From: Roseibium hamelinense
GTDB taxonomy: Bacteria; Pseudomonadota; Alphaproteobacteria; Rhizobiales; Stappiaceae
Direction of reading: 5' to 3'
DNA length: 64,000 nt
Assembly: GCF_007830545.1 (NCBI RefSeq)
Contig: NZ_VLLF01000005.1
Span: forward strand, 124,001 to 188,000
Shown: piece after piece, positions 16,533-27,325 of the stretch
Position numbering within the stretch: the first letter of the stretch is position 1
How the letters are laid out: every line of letters begins with the position of its first letter
Made by a program: the position numbers and the translations under genes
The notes under the pieces: generated by a model
What the model saw: only the letters and a program-made list of their open reading frames with translations
Databases searched by the model: none
Told to the model about the DNA's origin: nothing

Positions 16533-17843
16533 TCAGTTCTCAGTGGTTTTTGCGAAACGCTCGAGCAACTTGTTGCCTTCCGCCTCGATCGTGGCAAAGC
16601 CCTCTTCGACGGATGTTTCACCGGTGAGCATCTTCCCATACTCGCGGTTCATGACGTCACGGATCTGGACGTAAAAGCCCATACGGTAGCCTTTCGTCCA
16701 GTCACCACCCGGCAAAGAAAGCTGCTTGATCCCAATTTCCGCAGCAGGCGTGCTTTCGTAATAGCCGTCTTCCTTGGCAAGTTCGTATGCGGCATTGGTG
16801 ATCGGCACATAACCGGTTTCCTTGTGCCACATGTACTGGACTTCCGGAGAGGTCAAATACTCAAAAAACGAGGCAACGCACTTGTTCTCTTCGTCAGGCT
16901 TTCCGGACATTGCAAAAAGCGCAGCGCCACCGATGAACGTCCCTGTCCCAGCACCTTCAACTGAACCCCAGTAAGGCAGGTATGTCGCGGAGAATGGGAA
17001 TTCTACAGTCTGCTGAATGCCGCCGAAGGACCCTGAAGAACCGAGCCACATGGCAACCTTGCCTTCGTTGAACGGCGTCTGGTTATCGGACCAGCCGGTG
17101 CCGTACCAGCCGAACAGGCCATCGTCGAGCCACTGCTTGACAGCTGTGAAGTGTGCTTTGATTGGCTCACCGAAAACAAGCTCGGTGCCGGCTACACCAT
17201 CATAGCCGTTGTTGTTGGTCGCAAACTGAAGGTTATGGCGCGACTTGAAGTTCTCCGTGAAGATCCATGGCAGATGTGACTGGGCCAGAGGCACATAACC
17301 GGCTTCTTTCAACTTCGGCGCGACTTCCTGGAACTGTTCCCAAGTCTCTGGGGCCTCAACACCAGCCTTTTCAAGCGCTTCCTCATTGATGTAAAGGATC
17401 GGCGTGGAGGAGTTGAACGGCATGCCGATCATCTTGCCGTCGCTGTCGGCATAGAAGTTCCGGACGCCTTCGATGTAGTCGTTGATATCGAACTCAACAC
17501 CAGCATCTTGAAGAATGTCTTGAGCCGGAATGACAGCACCTTTGGCCGAAATGATTGTGGCGGCTCCAGCATCAAAAACCTGAATAACGTTCGGCTGCTC
17601 GCCGGCACGGAATGCGGCGATGCCCGCAGTCAGCGTTTCTTCGTAGGTGCCTTTGTAGACCGGTGTGATCGAGCATGCAGTCTGGGATTCGTTGTAGCCG
17701 TTTGCAATGTCGACGACGACTTCGCCGAGCCGGCCGCCCATAGCATGCCACCAAGAGATCTCGGTCGCAGCGAATGCGACGGTGGATGTACCAAGCATGG
17801 CCGCAGCAGCGACGACGCTGGCGACAGTTTTGTGATAAGCCAT
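16533..17843 (-). CDS. ugpB: sn-glycerol-3-phosphate-binding protein UgpB
   Basis: A 436-residue extracellular solute-binding protein (family 1). Signal peptide MAYHKTVASVVAAAAMLGTS, cleavage near AFAATEI. The mature start EISWWHAMGGRLGEVV and the later FNSSTPILYINEEALEKAG and GYVPLAQSH segments are characteristic of UgpB. It binds glycerol-3-phosphate (or glycerophosphodiesters) in the periplasm and delivers it to UgpAE. First gene of the operon; the upstream 440 bases hold paired operator-like repeats but no adjacent regulator gene. Confidence 0.94.
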   Translation of the reverse strand: MAYHKTVASVVAAAAMLGTSTVAFAATEISWWHAMGGRLGEVVVDIANGYNESQTACSITPVYKGTYEETLTAGIAAFRAGEQPNVIQVFDAGAATIISAKGAVIPAQDILQDAGVEFDINDYIEGVRNFYADSDGKMIGMPFNSSTPILYINEEALEKAGVEAPETWEQFQEVAPKLKEAGYVPLAQSHLPWIFTENFKSRHNLQFATNNNGYDGVAGTELVFGEPIKAHFTAVKQWLDDGLFGWYGTGWSDNQTPFNEGKVAMWLGSSGSFGGIQQTVEFPFSATYLPYWGSVEGAGTGTFIGGAALFAMSGKPDEENKCVASFFEYLTSPEVQYMWHKETGYVPITNAAYELAKEDGYYESTPAAEIGIKQLSLPGGDWTKGYRMGFYVQIRDVMNREYGKMLTGETSVEEGFATIEAEGNKLLERFAKTTEN

Positions 17844-17950
17844 TCCTGTGCTCCCGTAATGAAGGGCTAGCCCTTGCCATCGGTTGTTGGCAGCTGCTGT
17901 CAGTGTGTTTGCAGCGCACTGTATTAATTACGAGGCGCTTGGTATTATTT

Positions 17951-17982
17951 TCATATGAACGTTATATGTCGCTCATATGAAC
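17951..17982. promoter_or_regulatory. Operator-like repeat pair A upstream of ugpB
   Basis: Two identical copies of TCATATGAAC (17951-17960 and 17973-17982), start-to-start 22 bp, i.e. two helical turns, each centred on the palindrome TCATATGA. They lie 108-139 bases upstream of the ugpB ATG. A diverged copy of the whole arrangement occurs at 18198-18229. Confidence 0.6.
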
Positions 17983-18197
17983 AATAGTTGACAGCCTATG
18001 AACACGCGGTCACCCAAGGGCATTTGACTGACATGGGCTAGCTCTTGTGAAAACCGCCTCAAATACCGCTTATGTCATCAAGAATCTCGGCCTAGACCCG
18101 CATATTTCATGCGTTTAGGCGAAAAATCCTTCGCGTCGTAGGAATTTCATACGACACAAAAGTGCCTTCCATTTTCCTGCACGACAGCTAGCATTGC

Positions 18198-18229
18198 TCA
18201 CATGAAAAACCTGTGTCGCTCATGTGAAA
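18198..18229. promoter_or_regulatory. Operator-like repeat pair B upstream of ugpB
   Basis: TCACATGAAA (18198-18207) and TCATGTGAAA (18220-18229), again 22 bp apart, with the same TGTCGC just before the second element as in pair A. The two pairs are 247 bp apart. This looks like a two-operator arrangement for DNA looping by one regulator; the regulator is not identified. Confidence 0.55.
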
Positions 18230-18289
18230 ATTTTACGACATCCTGCTCAAACGCGATGCGCGGAGCTTTTGGGTGCGGCGGCATGGAGG

Positions 18290-18730
18290 TCAGCCACCGC
18301 CCCAAGAGTGTGCAGCCAACGCCACAACCAAATACCTGCCTGTCTTTGCCAAACCAACCAGCACAAGAAAACGCCAGAATGGTTCTTTGAAAACACCGGC
18401 AACTAATGTGATCGGGTCGCCAATTATCGGCATCCAGCTAAGCAACAGGCTCCAATGGCCGTACCGGTTATAAAATTGCTGACCGCGTGCAAGCGATGAA
18501 GGTCTGGCGGGAAACCACCACCGACCTTCAAGACGGCGCGCCCCAGATCCGATCACCCAGTTCAAGCACGCCCCGAGGGTATTTCCCAAGCTTGCGACCA
18601 AGACCAGCGCTGGGATCTGATCCGGATAAGAGCCAACAAGAAATGCAAGCCCCAGCTCCGATTGCGCGGGAAACAAGGTGGCAGCCAAAAAGGATGATGA
18701 AAAAAGCGCGATTAGAACAGAAAGTGACAA
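18290..18730 (-). CDS. YqaA-family (VTT-domain) membrane protein
   Basis: A 146-residue protein with about four hydrophobic segments and the family motifs GNTLGACLNWVIG, NRYGHWSLLLSWMPIIGDPIT and AGVFKEPFWRFLVLVGLAKTGRY, matching the YqaA branch of the DedA/VTT (SNARE-associated) superfamily. These inner-membrane proteins are linked to lipid or proton-coupled transport, but YqaA itself is uncharacterised. The start is TTG with AGGATGAG just upstream; no ATG is available in frame. Its stop lies 60 bases before operator pair B. Confidence 0.82.
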   Translation of the reverse strand: MSLSVLIALFSSSFLAATLFPAQSELGLAFLVGSYPDQIPALVLVASLGNTLGACLNWVIGSGARRLEGRWWFPARPSSLARGQQFYNRYGHWSLLLSWMPIIGDPITLVAGVFKEPFWRFLVLVGLAKTGRYLVVALAAHSWGGG

Positions 18731-18998
18731 CTCATCCTCGATACGGAAGCTCCGTTATTTTGCCGCATTTTTGGCGTTTGGCGGATTTCTCAGGAACTTT
18801 TTTTGAAAGACTTGGCGCAGATCTCCAAGCCAAGCATCTGAAGCAAATAAGGCTTTTCACGGTCTGACTGACAATCCCCAGACAAGAGCAAATTTGCTAT
18901 ATTTTGACCGCGTAGATGGTCGATAGTCCTCTACCGCTTGATGATCTGCGTAGGGCGCAGGCCGAGTTTACCTGAAATTCGATAGGGATATCAGTTCA

Positions 18999-20402
18999 AT
19001 GTCAGCACCGAGCGTATACGAAACCTATTTGCTCGAACTAATCAATCGGGCGCGCTCCGACCCCAACGGCGAAGCCAGCCGGTATGGCATTGGTTTGAAC
19101 GACGATTTGGCGGACGGCACGATCGACTCATCCACAAAACAACCCTTAGCTTTTTCAACGTTCTTGAACATGTCTGCAGCGTCGCATAGCCAGTCGATGC
19201 TTAGCGGGAACTATTTCAGCCACACGGGCAGCGACGGCTCCAGTGCAAGCGAAAGAATATTTGCAGCCGGTTGGACATCAGCCTCAGGTGGATGGTCAAC
19301 TGGAGAGAATATCTCTCTACGGGCAAGCACAACGTCGAGTGTTGGCTTCAATACGGCAACGATCGAAAATCACCACGAGGGTCTTTTCAAATCCTCGGGG
19401 CATCGCACGAATATTCTCGAAGGCCGATTTTCGGAAATCGGGCTTGGGCAAGAGGTCGGCTCCTACACAGCCAGCAACGGTGTCACATACACCAACACGT
19501 CAATGCTGACCGAAAACTTTGCGGATGGCGGGCGGACGTTTTTGACCGGAGTTGTGATTTCGGACAGTGACAATGATGGATTTTATGATCCTGGCGAAGG
19601 CCTCGGCAGCATCTCCATAGTAGCAACTGGCGCATCGGGTACTTTTTCTGGAACCTCTTGGGCCTCCGGAGCGTACGCTTTGGAGCTAACCGACGGGACC
19701 TACACTGTCACATTTTCAGGCGGCAGCCTTGGTGGAACGGTCGCGAAAGAAGTGTCCGTGTCCGGTGAAAATGTAAAGCTTGACGCCCTTTCCGCAGAAG
19801 CTGGACAAGCCGCCACCAATGGAAATGACACCTTTGCCGCGACAAGTGGCAACGACACCTGGGATGGCTTATCCGGAACTGATACCGTCATTTTATCGGC
19901 AACGCGGTCCGACGTTATGGTCACAACCACGGGTTCAACAGTCACGATATCCGGCAGCGCCATTGGAACCGACGCCTTTACCAACGTCGAACGGCTTCAA
20001 TTCAACGATGGCACTTTGGCGCTGGACCTGGATGGAACTGCAGGTCAAACGTACAGACTCTACAAGGCCGCGTTTGACCGCACACCGGACAATGACGGCT
20101 TGTCACACAATATCAATCTCATGGATAGCGGCATGACGATCGCCCAGATGGCCAATGCGTTCATTCTGTCCGCCGAGTTCCAGAACACCTATGGCGCTGC
20201 CGTGAACGACAGTGCGTTTGTAACGCTGCTCTACAACAACGTACTTGACCGCGAACCGGAAGCTGCGGGATTGGCGGGATGGCTTAAACGATTGAATGAC
20301 GATGGTGAGACACGAGAAGAGGTTTTGCGAGGCTTTTCCGAAAGTTTGGAAAACAAGGCCGCTGTCCTTGGGCAAATCGAAGACGGAATCTGGCTGGTAT
20401 AA
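18999..20402 (+). CDS. CAP/SCP-domain protein with C-terminal DUF4214
   Basis: A 467-residue protein. Residues ~5-170 are a CAP (SCP/PR1-like) domain: YLLELINRARSDP, SHSQSMLSGNYFSHTGSDG, WSTGENIS, and HRTNILEGRFSEIGLGQ. A beta-rich linker follows (DSDNDGFYDPGEG), then a short RTX-like nonapeptide stretch (NGNDTFAATSGNDTWDG) and a C-terminal DUF4214 domain (YRLYKAAFDRTPDNDGL, LYNNVLDREPEAAGLAGWL). There is no Sec signal peptide. The domain mix and Gly/Asp-rich acidic composition suggest secretion by a type I system, but none is encoded here. Role probably extracellular; activity unknown. Confidence 0.85.
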   Translation: MSAPSVYETYLLELINRARSDPNGEASRYGIGLNDDLADGTIDSSTKQPLAFSTFLNMSAASHSQSMLSGNYFSHTGSDGSSASERIFAAGWTSASGGWSTGENISLRASTTSSVGFNTATIENHHEGLFKSSGHRTNILEGRFSEIGLGQEVGSYTASNGVTYTNTSMLTENFADGGRTFLTGVVISDSDNDGFYDPGEGLGSISIVATGASGTFSGTSWASGAYALELTDGTYTVTFSGGSLGGTVAKEVSVSGENVKLDALSAEAGQAATNGNDTFAATSGNDTWDGLSGTDTVILSATRSDVMVTTTGSTVTISGSAIGTDAFTNVERLQFNDGTLALDLDGTAGQTYRLYKAAFDRTPDNDGLSHNINLMDSGMTIAQMANAFILSAEFQNTYGAAVNDSAFVTLLYNNVLDREPEAAGLAGWLKRLNDDGETREEVLRGFSESLENKAAVLGQIEDGIWLV

Positions 20403-20621
20403 ACCCTGCACCCAAATACGACCGAGTGACTCCACGCTTTCACTTAGGCTGGGAAACCATATGGAACGGCTCTGATATGCGTTTTGTCGGTGGTGTGAAA
20501 ACCCGGCTTTGGCCATCCAATGCCTGATGGTTTTTGCTTACGGCAAACTGTTCCAACATTGCCCAACCGGCACCTTTGGGTGTGAACTGGTCATTCAGGA
20601 CGCACGCGCCATATTTACCGC

Positions 20622-21284
20622 ATGACAGCAGAACATCGAACATGGATCAGGTGGGTGGGCATCCTGTCCGTTTTCCTGATTGCAGTTGGGATCGGCGCAA
20701 TGGTGTTGTTTCAACGCGCGGCAACGGGCCTCGAACAGCCAGCCTACACGGTTGAGCAGTCGAGCGGCCAGATCGAAATCCGCCGCTATCAAGCCACTCC
20801 CGCGGCGGAGGTGACGGTTGAGGGCAGCCGGAGTGCCGCAACGCGCAAAGCTTTCGGCATCTTGTTCGACTACATCTCTGGGGCCAACCAGGGTAACGGA
20901 AAAATCGCGATGACTGCACCGGTGCGCCAGGCCCCGGACCCGCAGAAGATATCTATGACGGCCCCGGTCACACAGGCTCCGGCCGGCGCTGACGCGTGGC
21001 AGGTCGCATTCTTCTTGCCCTCTCAATATACTGTGGCGAGTGCCCCGAAACCTGACAACGAGCAGGTCCGAATTGTGTCGGTGCCGGGCGGCCGCGTTGC
21101 CGCAATCACCTTCTCGGGCCGTTGGACCGACCGCAACTTCGAAAAACATGCGGCGCAGCTTTCCACTTTTATTGGCATGAACGGTCTCACCGCAACCGGC
21201 GCTCCGGTCTATGCCTATTTCAACGATCCTTTCACACTTCCCCCGTTCCGCCGGAACGAGGTGCAGATCCCGATTGCCCCATAG
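20622..21284 (+). CDS. SOUL heme-binding family protein
   Basis: A 220-residue protein with one N-terminal membrane anchor (WVGILSVFLIAVGIGAMVLF) and a SOUL domain: IEIRRYQATPAAEV, AFGILFDYISGANQ, the repeated MTAPV motif (KIAMTAPV and KISMTAPV) and RVAAITFSGRW. SOUL proteins bind heme or tetrapyrroles in eukaryotes; bacterial members are uncharacterised. Most of the protein would lie in the periplasm. Monocistronic, 219 bases after the CAP gene. Confidence 0.88.
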   Translation: MTAEHRTWIRWVGILSVFLIAVGIGAMVLFQRAATGLEQPAYTVEQSSGQIEIRRYQATPAAEVTVEGSRSAATRKAFGILFDYISGANQGNGKIAMTAPVRQAPDPQKISMTAPVTQAPAGADAWQVAFFLPSQYTVASAPKPDNEQVRIVSVPGGRVAAITFSGRWTDRNFEKHAAQLSTFIGMNGLTATGAPVYAYFNDPFTLPPFRRNEVQIPIAP

Positions 21285-21700
21285 TTCGCTGAAACGCGTT
21301 GCAGCCTCCAATCCGCTGCGTGACCTCGTGCGCCGCCAAGAGAAGTCAAAAATTCGCGCCCTTGCGTTCTGACCTGACGCTCGCAAGCTCGACCTGGCCC
21401 CTAACAGCTGCGCCATTTTTTGGAGGTATCGCGCATGCCTGCAGCTGCGCATGCGGATGAAACCGAGCGGTCTGGAACGTTACGTCAGCACACCGGCCAG
21501 CGGCATCGGACCCGGCGGATACCCGCGCGCGACAAAACCGCTACCCGTACAAAACTGATCGCACCGTTCAATACAATAAAGGCTGAAATATGCAGGGGTG
21601 ACTTCAAGGCCTCGTGTGCACTATTAGTGTGTGCCACTCGGAACGCTTTGTATGTTTGCTTCTAACCGGCTCCAGTAAGGTCAAAGCCTTACGAGAAAAA
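21285..21700. other. Intergenic region between SOUL gene and tRNA-Ala
   Basis: About 415 bases. One ORF (ATG 21435 to 21665, plus strand) has GGAGG at good spacing, but its product is rich in Arg, Thr and His with no recognisable fold, and I do not call it. No repeats typical of an att site or integrase remnant are visible beside the tRNA. Confidence 0.4.
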
Positions 21701-21776
21701 TGGTGGAGCCTAGGGGAATCGAACCCCTGACCTCTTCGCTGCCAGCGAAGCGCTCTCCCAGCTGAGCTAAGGCCCC
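21701..21776 (-). tRNA. tRNA-Ala (anticodon GGC)
   Basis: On the minus strand a 76-base cloverleaf: acceptor GGGGCCT/AGGCTCC with a G-T pair at position 3:70, the alanine identity element; D-arm TAGCTCAGCTGGGAGAGC; anticodon stem CTTCG/CGAAG with loop CTGGCAG (anticodon GGC); T-arm GGGGTTCGATTCCCC; encoded CCA. It reads GCC/GCU alanine codons. Confidence 0.97.
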
Positions 21777-21922
21777 TACCGTCATCAGCACGCTTATCTC
21801 GTGCACTGATGGAGGCGGAACATATCTATGCCGCCTCCATTGTTCAAGAGGAAAATTTCTGTTTCACGAGCTGGCGGTGTGGAAAACATGCGTGACTCGG
21901 AAACCCATTGAAAATCGGTAGC

Positions 21923-22321
21923 TTACCGATCTGTATCATCCTCATCTATCTCTACACGGATGCCCGGCACCGCCTCGTCGTCTTCATCTTCATCTTCGAT
22001 GAAAACGTCATCTCCGCTGTCGGAGTCATCCTCAAGCTCCACGCCATCATCGTCGATATCCGGCACATCGTCGCCGGTACCTTCCGCTTCTGCGTCAGCT
22101 TCTTCCAGAGTGACAATTTCCGGAGCTGAGACATCATCTTCTTCTTCGTCGTCTTCCGCAGCAGCGGCTGCTGCCTTGGCAGCCTTCGCTGCACGCGATG
22201 TCATGACGATTTCAAACACCGTTCCGCATTTGGGACAGGTGATGGGATCCCGGTTCAAATCGTAATATTTGGCGCCGCAGCTCGGGCACAGCCGCTTTGT
22301 GCCAAGTTCAGGTTTTGCCAC
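21923..22321 (-). CDS. TIGR02300 (FYDLN acid) family protein
   Basis: A 132-residue protein. N-terminal zinc ribbon: LCPSCGAKYYDLN and CPKCGTVFE (two CxxC pairs), with the family name motif as YYDLN. After an Ala-rich segment the last ~80 residues are almost wholly Asp/Glu-rich and presumably disordered. This alphaproteobacterial family has no known function; a nucleic-acid or transcription role is often guessed from the ribbon. It is divergent from aroA and downstream lies tRNA-Ala on the same strand, a gene order common in the group. Confidence 0.92.
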   Translation of the reverse strand: MAKPELGTKRLCPSCGAKYYDLNRDPITCPKCGTVFEIVMTSRAAKAAKAAAAAAEDDEEEDDVSAPEIVTLEEADAEAEGTGDDVPDIDDDGVELEDDSDSGDDVFIEDEDEDDEAVPGIRVEIDEDDTDR

Positions 22322-22482
22322 TGTGCTAACCCTTCGTCTTCATGGAGTGGGGCCCCATAGCCTTAACTAAGCCCCGGTGTCAAAGCCAAATCCGCAAAAA
22401 TGTACGTCAGTCACGTTTTCTGCATGGTATGAAAAAAAATTCAAGCTCTATAGCAGATGACGCCTGTGCACCTGCGTGGTAG

Positions 22483-24509
<2,027 letters not shown>

Positions 24510-24806
24510 ATCTGAAAAGCTGATGCTGTGGGGTGCGGGAGACGTACCCCTTTCATGTTTGCGAAACAGACCAAAGCATCTTGCGCACATGGTGCACTCA
24601 CCTGGAGCATGAACAGGGAACAGCGCTGCTTACCTGTGAATGGAATATGACTATCGATCATGGTGCTTTTGCCCCGCCGGCTTGCCTGATGCTGTTTTTT
24701 CAGCATGGGCAATCGGACCCAAATCTTCTGGGTCCCAAGAGCATTTACGATCGCAACGCAACACCAACCCGCCGGCGGCCTGCCAGGAATGGCACCAGGA
24801 GCTTGA
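24510..24806 (+). other. rpsA leader region
   Basis: About 300 bases between cmk and rpsA. Two consecutive hairpins stand 70-118 bases before the rpsA ATG: ATGCTG-T6-CAGCAT (24689-24706) and GGACCCA/TGGGTCC with a 7-base loop (24715-24735). Neither is followed by a T-run, so they are not a simple terminator. S1 represses its own mRNA in E. coli through leader structure, so a similar role is possible. Confidence 0.5.
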
Positions 24807-26507
24807 ATGTCTGAACTGAACCCCTCCACCGAGGATTTTGCAGCTCTTCTCGAAGAGTCTTTTGTCCAACACGATCTGTATGAAGGTGCAGTCGTTAAGG
24901 GCACTGTTGTCGCTATTGAAAAAGATCTTGCCGTCATCGATGTTGGCCTCAAGGTTGAAGGCCGCGTGCCGCTGAAGGAATTCGGCGCAAAAGGGCGCGA
25001 TGGCGACATGAATGTCGGCGACGAAGTCGAAGTCTATCTTGAGCGCGTTGAAAACGCTCTCGGCGAAGCTGTTCTATCGCGCGAAAAAGCACGCCGCGAA
25101 GAAAGCTGGGTCCGTCTCGAAGTTGCTTTCGAAGCAAACGAAAAAGTCACTGGCCAGATCTTCAATCAGGTCAAAGGCGGCTTCACAGTCGATCTGGACG
25201 GTGCTGTTGCGTTCTTGCCGCGGTCACAGGTCGATATCCGGCCGGTTCGCGACGTCACACCGCTGATGCACACCCCGCAGCCTTTCCAGATCCTTAAAAT
25301 GGATAAGCGCCGCGGCAACATCGTTGTGTCGCGCCGCGTGGTTCTCGAAGAAACACGTGCAGAACAGCGTTCGGAACTGGTCCAGAGCCTCGAAGAAGGC
25401 CAGACCGTTGAAGGCGTGGTCAAGAACATCACCGACTACGGTGCATTCGTCGATCTTGGCGGCATTGATGGCTTGCTGCACGTCACCGACATCGCGTGGC
25501 GCCGCATCAACCATCCGTCCGAAGTTCTCACCATTGGCCAGACCGTCAAGGTGCAGATCATCCGCGTCAACCAGGATACGCACCGCATCAGCCTGGGTAT
25601 GAAGCAGCTCGAAACTGATCCCTGGGATGGTATCGAAGCGAAGTACCCGCTCGAAGCAAAGTTCAATGGCCGCGTGACAAACATCACCGACTATGGTGCA
25701 TTCGTCGAACTGGAACCTGGCATCGAAGGCCTGATCCACGTTTCCGAAATGTCCTGGACCAAGAAGAACGTCCATCCGGGCAAGATCGTTTCTACTTCCC
25801 AGGAAGTCGAAGTGATGATCCTAGAAGTCGATCCGGTCAAACGCCGCATCTCTCTCGGCCTCAAGCAGACCCTGCAGAACCCGTGGGATGCATTTGCTGA
25901 GCAATACCCGGTCGGCACCGAAGTTGAGGGCGAAGTCAAGAACAAGACCGAATTCGGCTTGTTTATTGGCCTCGACGGTGACGTTGACGGCATGGTTCAC
26001 CTTTCCGATCTGGATTGGAACCGTCCCGGCGAACAGGTTATCGACGAGTTCAAGAAGGGCGACATGGTCAAGGCTGTTGTCCTTGACGTCGACGTTGAAA
26101 AAGAACGCATCTCGCTCGGCATCAAGCAGCTTGGTGGTGACCCGATGGAATCCGGTGCAGCTGGTGAGTTGCGCAAAGGTGCCATCGTCACCTGCGAAGT
26201 CATCGAGATCAAGGATGGCGGTTTGGACGTCAAGATTGCAGACAGCGATCTGACGGCATTCATCCGCCGTGCCGATCTCTCACGCGACCGGGAAGATCAG
26301 CGTCCGGAGAAATTCTCCGTTGGCGACAAGTTCGATGCACGCATCACGCAGTTCGACAAGAAGACCCGCAAGGTCTCTGTGTCCATCAAGGCACTTGAGA
26401 TTGCAGAAGAGAAAGAAGCCGTTGCTCAATACGGTTCCTCAGACAGCGGCGCGTCTCTTGGCGACATTCTTGGTGCAGCTTTGAAAAAAGCGGGCGAAGA
26501 CGACTAA
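24807..26507 (+). CDS. rpsA: 30S ribosomal protein S1
   Basis: A 566-residue protein with six S1 (OB-fold) RNA-binding repeats; repeats 3-6 are easily seen from VVKNITDYGAFVDLGGIDGLLHVTD, the parallel VTNITDYGAFVELEPGIEGLIHV, VKNKTEFGLFIGLDGDVDGMVHL and a final VIEIKDGGLDVKI segment. S1 binds mRNA leaders and helps the 30S subunit initiate. AGGAG lies 5 bases before ATG. Codon use is strongly biased (GAA, AAG, GTC), as for a highly expressed gene. A terminator follows at 26534. Confidence 0.98.
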   Translation: MSELNPSTEDFAALLEESFVQHDLYEGAVVKGTVVAIEKDLAVIDVGLKVEGRVPLKEFGAKGRDGDMNVGDEVEVYLERVENALGEAVLSREKARREESWVRLEVAFEANEKVTGQIFNQVKGGFTVDLDGAVAFLPRSQVDIRPVRDVTPLMHTPQPFQILKMDKRRGNIVVSRRVVLEETRAEQRSELVQSLEEGQTVEGVVKNITDYGAFVDLGGIDGLLHVTDIAWRRINHPSEVLTIGQTVKVQIIRVNQDTHRISLGMKQLETDPWDGIEAKYPLEAKFNGRVTNITDYGAFVELEPGIEGLIHVSEMSWTKKNVHPGKIVSTSQEVEVMILEVDPVKRRISLGLKQTLQNPWDAFAEQYPVGTEVEGEVKNKTEFGLFIGLDGDVDGMVHLSDLDWNRPGEQVIDEFKKGDMVKAVVLDVDVEKERISLGIKQLGGDPMESGAAGELRKGAIVTCEVIEIKDGGLDVKIADSDLTAFIRRADLSRDREDQRPEKFSVGDKFDARITQFDKKTRKVSVSIKALEIAEEKEAVAQYGSSDSGASLGDILGAALKKAGEDD

Positions 26508-26533
26508 GTCGTATTATTCGCATACAACAATTG

Positions 26534-26560
26534 AAAGCCCGGCAACGCGCCGGGCTTTTT
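26534..26560 (+). terminator. rho-independent terminator of rpsA
   Basis: Perfect 10-bp stem AAAGCCCGGC / GCCGGGCTTT with loop AACGC, followed by TT; 26 bases after the rpsA stop. Confidence 0.88.
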
Positions 26561-26695
26561 CTGTTTCAAATGCGCTGATCGGCTAAAGCCTTTACAATTC
26601 GGCATGACCCGTTAGGCTGCGCCGAGTCTAGAAAACCTACTAAAAGTCAGGGTTTCTTCAATTCAAATCCCCAAGACAGAATTGCGAGCAAAAAT

Positions 26696-27124
26696 ATGAC
26701 CGAAGTCAAATCGGGGGACACGGTGCGTATCCATTACAAGGGCTCACTGACAGATGGCACGGTCTTCGATAGTTCGGAAGGCAGGGAGCCGCTGGAGTTC
26801 ACTGTTGGATCCGGACAGATCATCCCGGGACTCGAGCAAGCTATGACCGGTATGAAGGTTGGCGAGTCTAAAACCGTTCAAATTGCTCCCGAGGACGCGT
26901 ATGGACCTTTGCGTGAAGAAGCACTTCAGGAGGTGCCGCGCGCGCAGATGCCCGAAAATATTCCCCTTGAGGTCGGCACGCAGCTCCAAGTCCAGAACCC
27001 GGACGGTCAGGTCATGCCCGTGCGCATCTCGGCTGTTTCCGACGAAGCTGTGCTCTTGGATGCAAACCATCCCCTCGCTGGCCGAGAATTGGTATTTGAC
27101 GTGTCGCTGGTCGAAATCGCTTAA
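26696..27124 (+). CDS. FKBP-type peptidyl-prolyl isomerase (SlyD-like)
   Basis: A 142-residue protein with the SlyD arrangement: FKBP strand VRIHYKGSLTDGTVFDSSEG, GSGQIIPGLEQAMTGMKVGES, an inserted flap (VGTQLQVQNPDGQVMPVRI) and the closing NHPLAGRELVFDVSLVEI. It speeds prolyl cis-trans folding and acts as a chaperone. The His-rich metal-binding tail of E. coli SlyD is missing. Cytoplasmic; monocistronic between rpsA and sppA. Confidence 0.92.
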   Translation: MTEVKSGDTVRIHYKGSLTDGTVFDSSEGREPLEFTVGSGQIIPGLEQAMTGMKVGESKTVQIAPEDAYGPLREEALQEVPRAQMPENIPLEVGTQLQVQNPDGQVMPVRISAVSDEAVLLDANHPLAGRELVFDVSLVEIA

Positions 27125-27325
27125 CGCAAGCCCAATACGCAGATTATGTGGTGCGCTGCGAGTGGTAGCGTACCGCATCACTGTGTACCCAAGGGACCAT
27201 TGCGACGAGCGACCATATTTAAATACCTGAAATAATTAAAATACTGACCACAGCATTTGCAATTTCGCCACATGTATATCTATTAAAGAGCCCTGAGAAT
27301 AATATGCGTGAGGAGTTCCACTCTG

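Larger units (their letters stand above)
17844..18289. other. Long regulatory region between yqaA-like gene and ugpB
   Basis: About 446 bases without a convincing gene. Besides the two operator pairs it has degenerate TTTCATRCG-like sequences near 18106-18113 and 18145-18155 that might be weak extra sites. ugpB transcription (leftward) must start here. Small ORFs on the plus strand at 18202-18470 overlap the yqaA-like gene and look spurious. Confidence 0.45.

Noticed and set aside
21435-21665. 77-codon ORF with a GGAGG site
   Set aside because: Good ribosome site but Arg/Thr/His-rich, cysteine-scattered product without domain or signal; kept only as a note for the intergenic region.
21701-21776. 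tRNA-Ala as an integration site
   Set aside because: No duplicated tRNA 3' end or integrase on either side.
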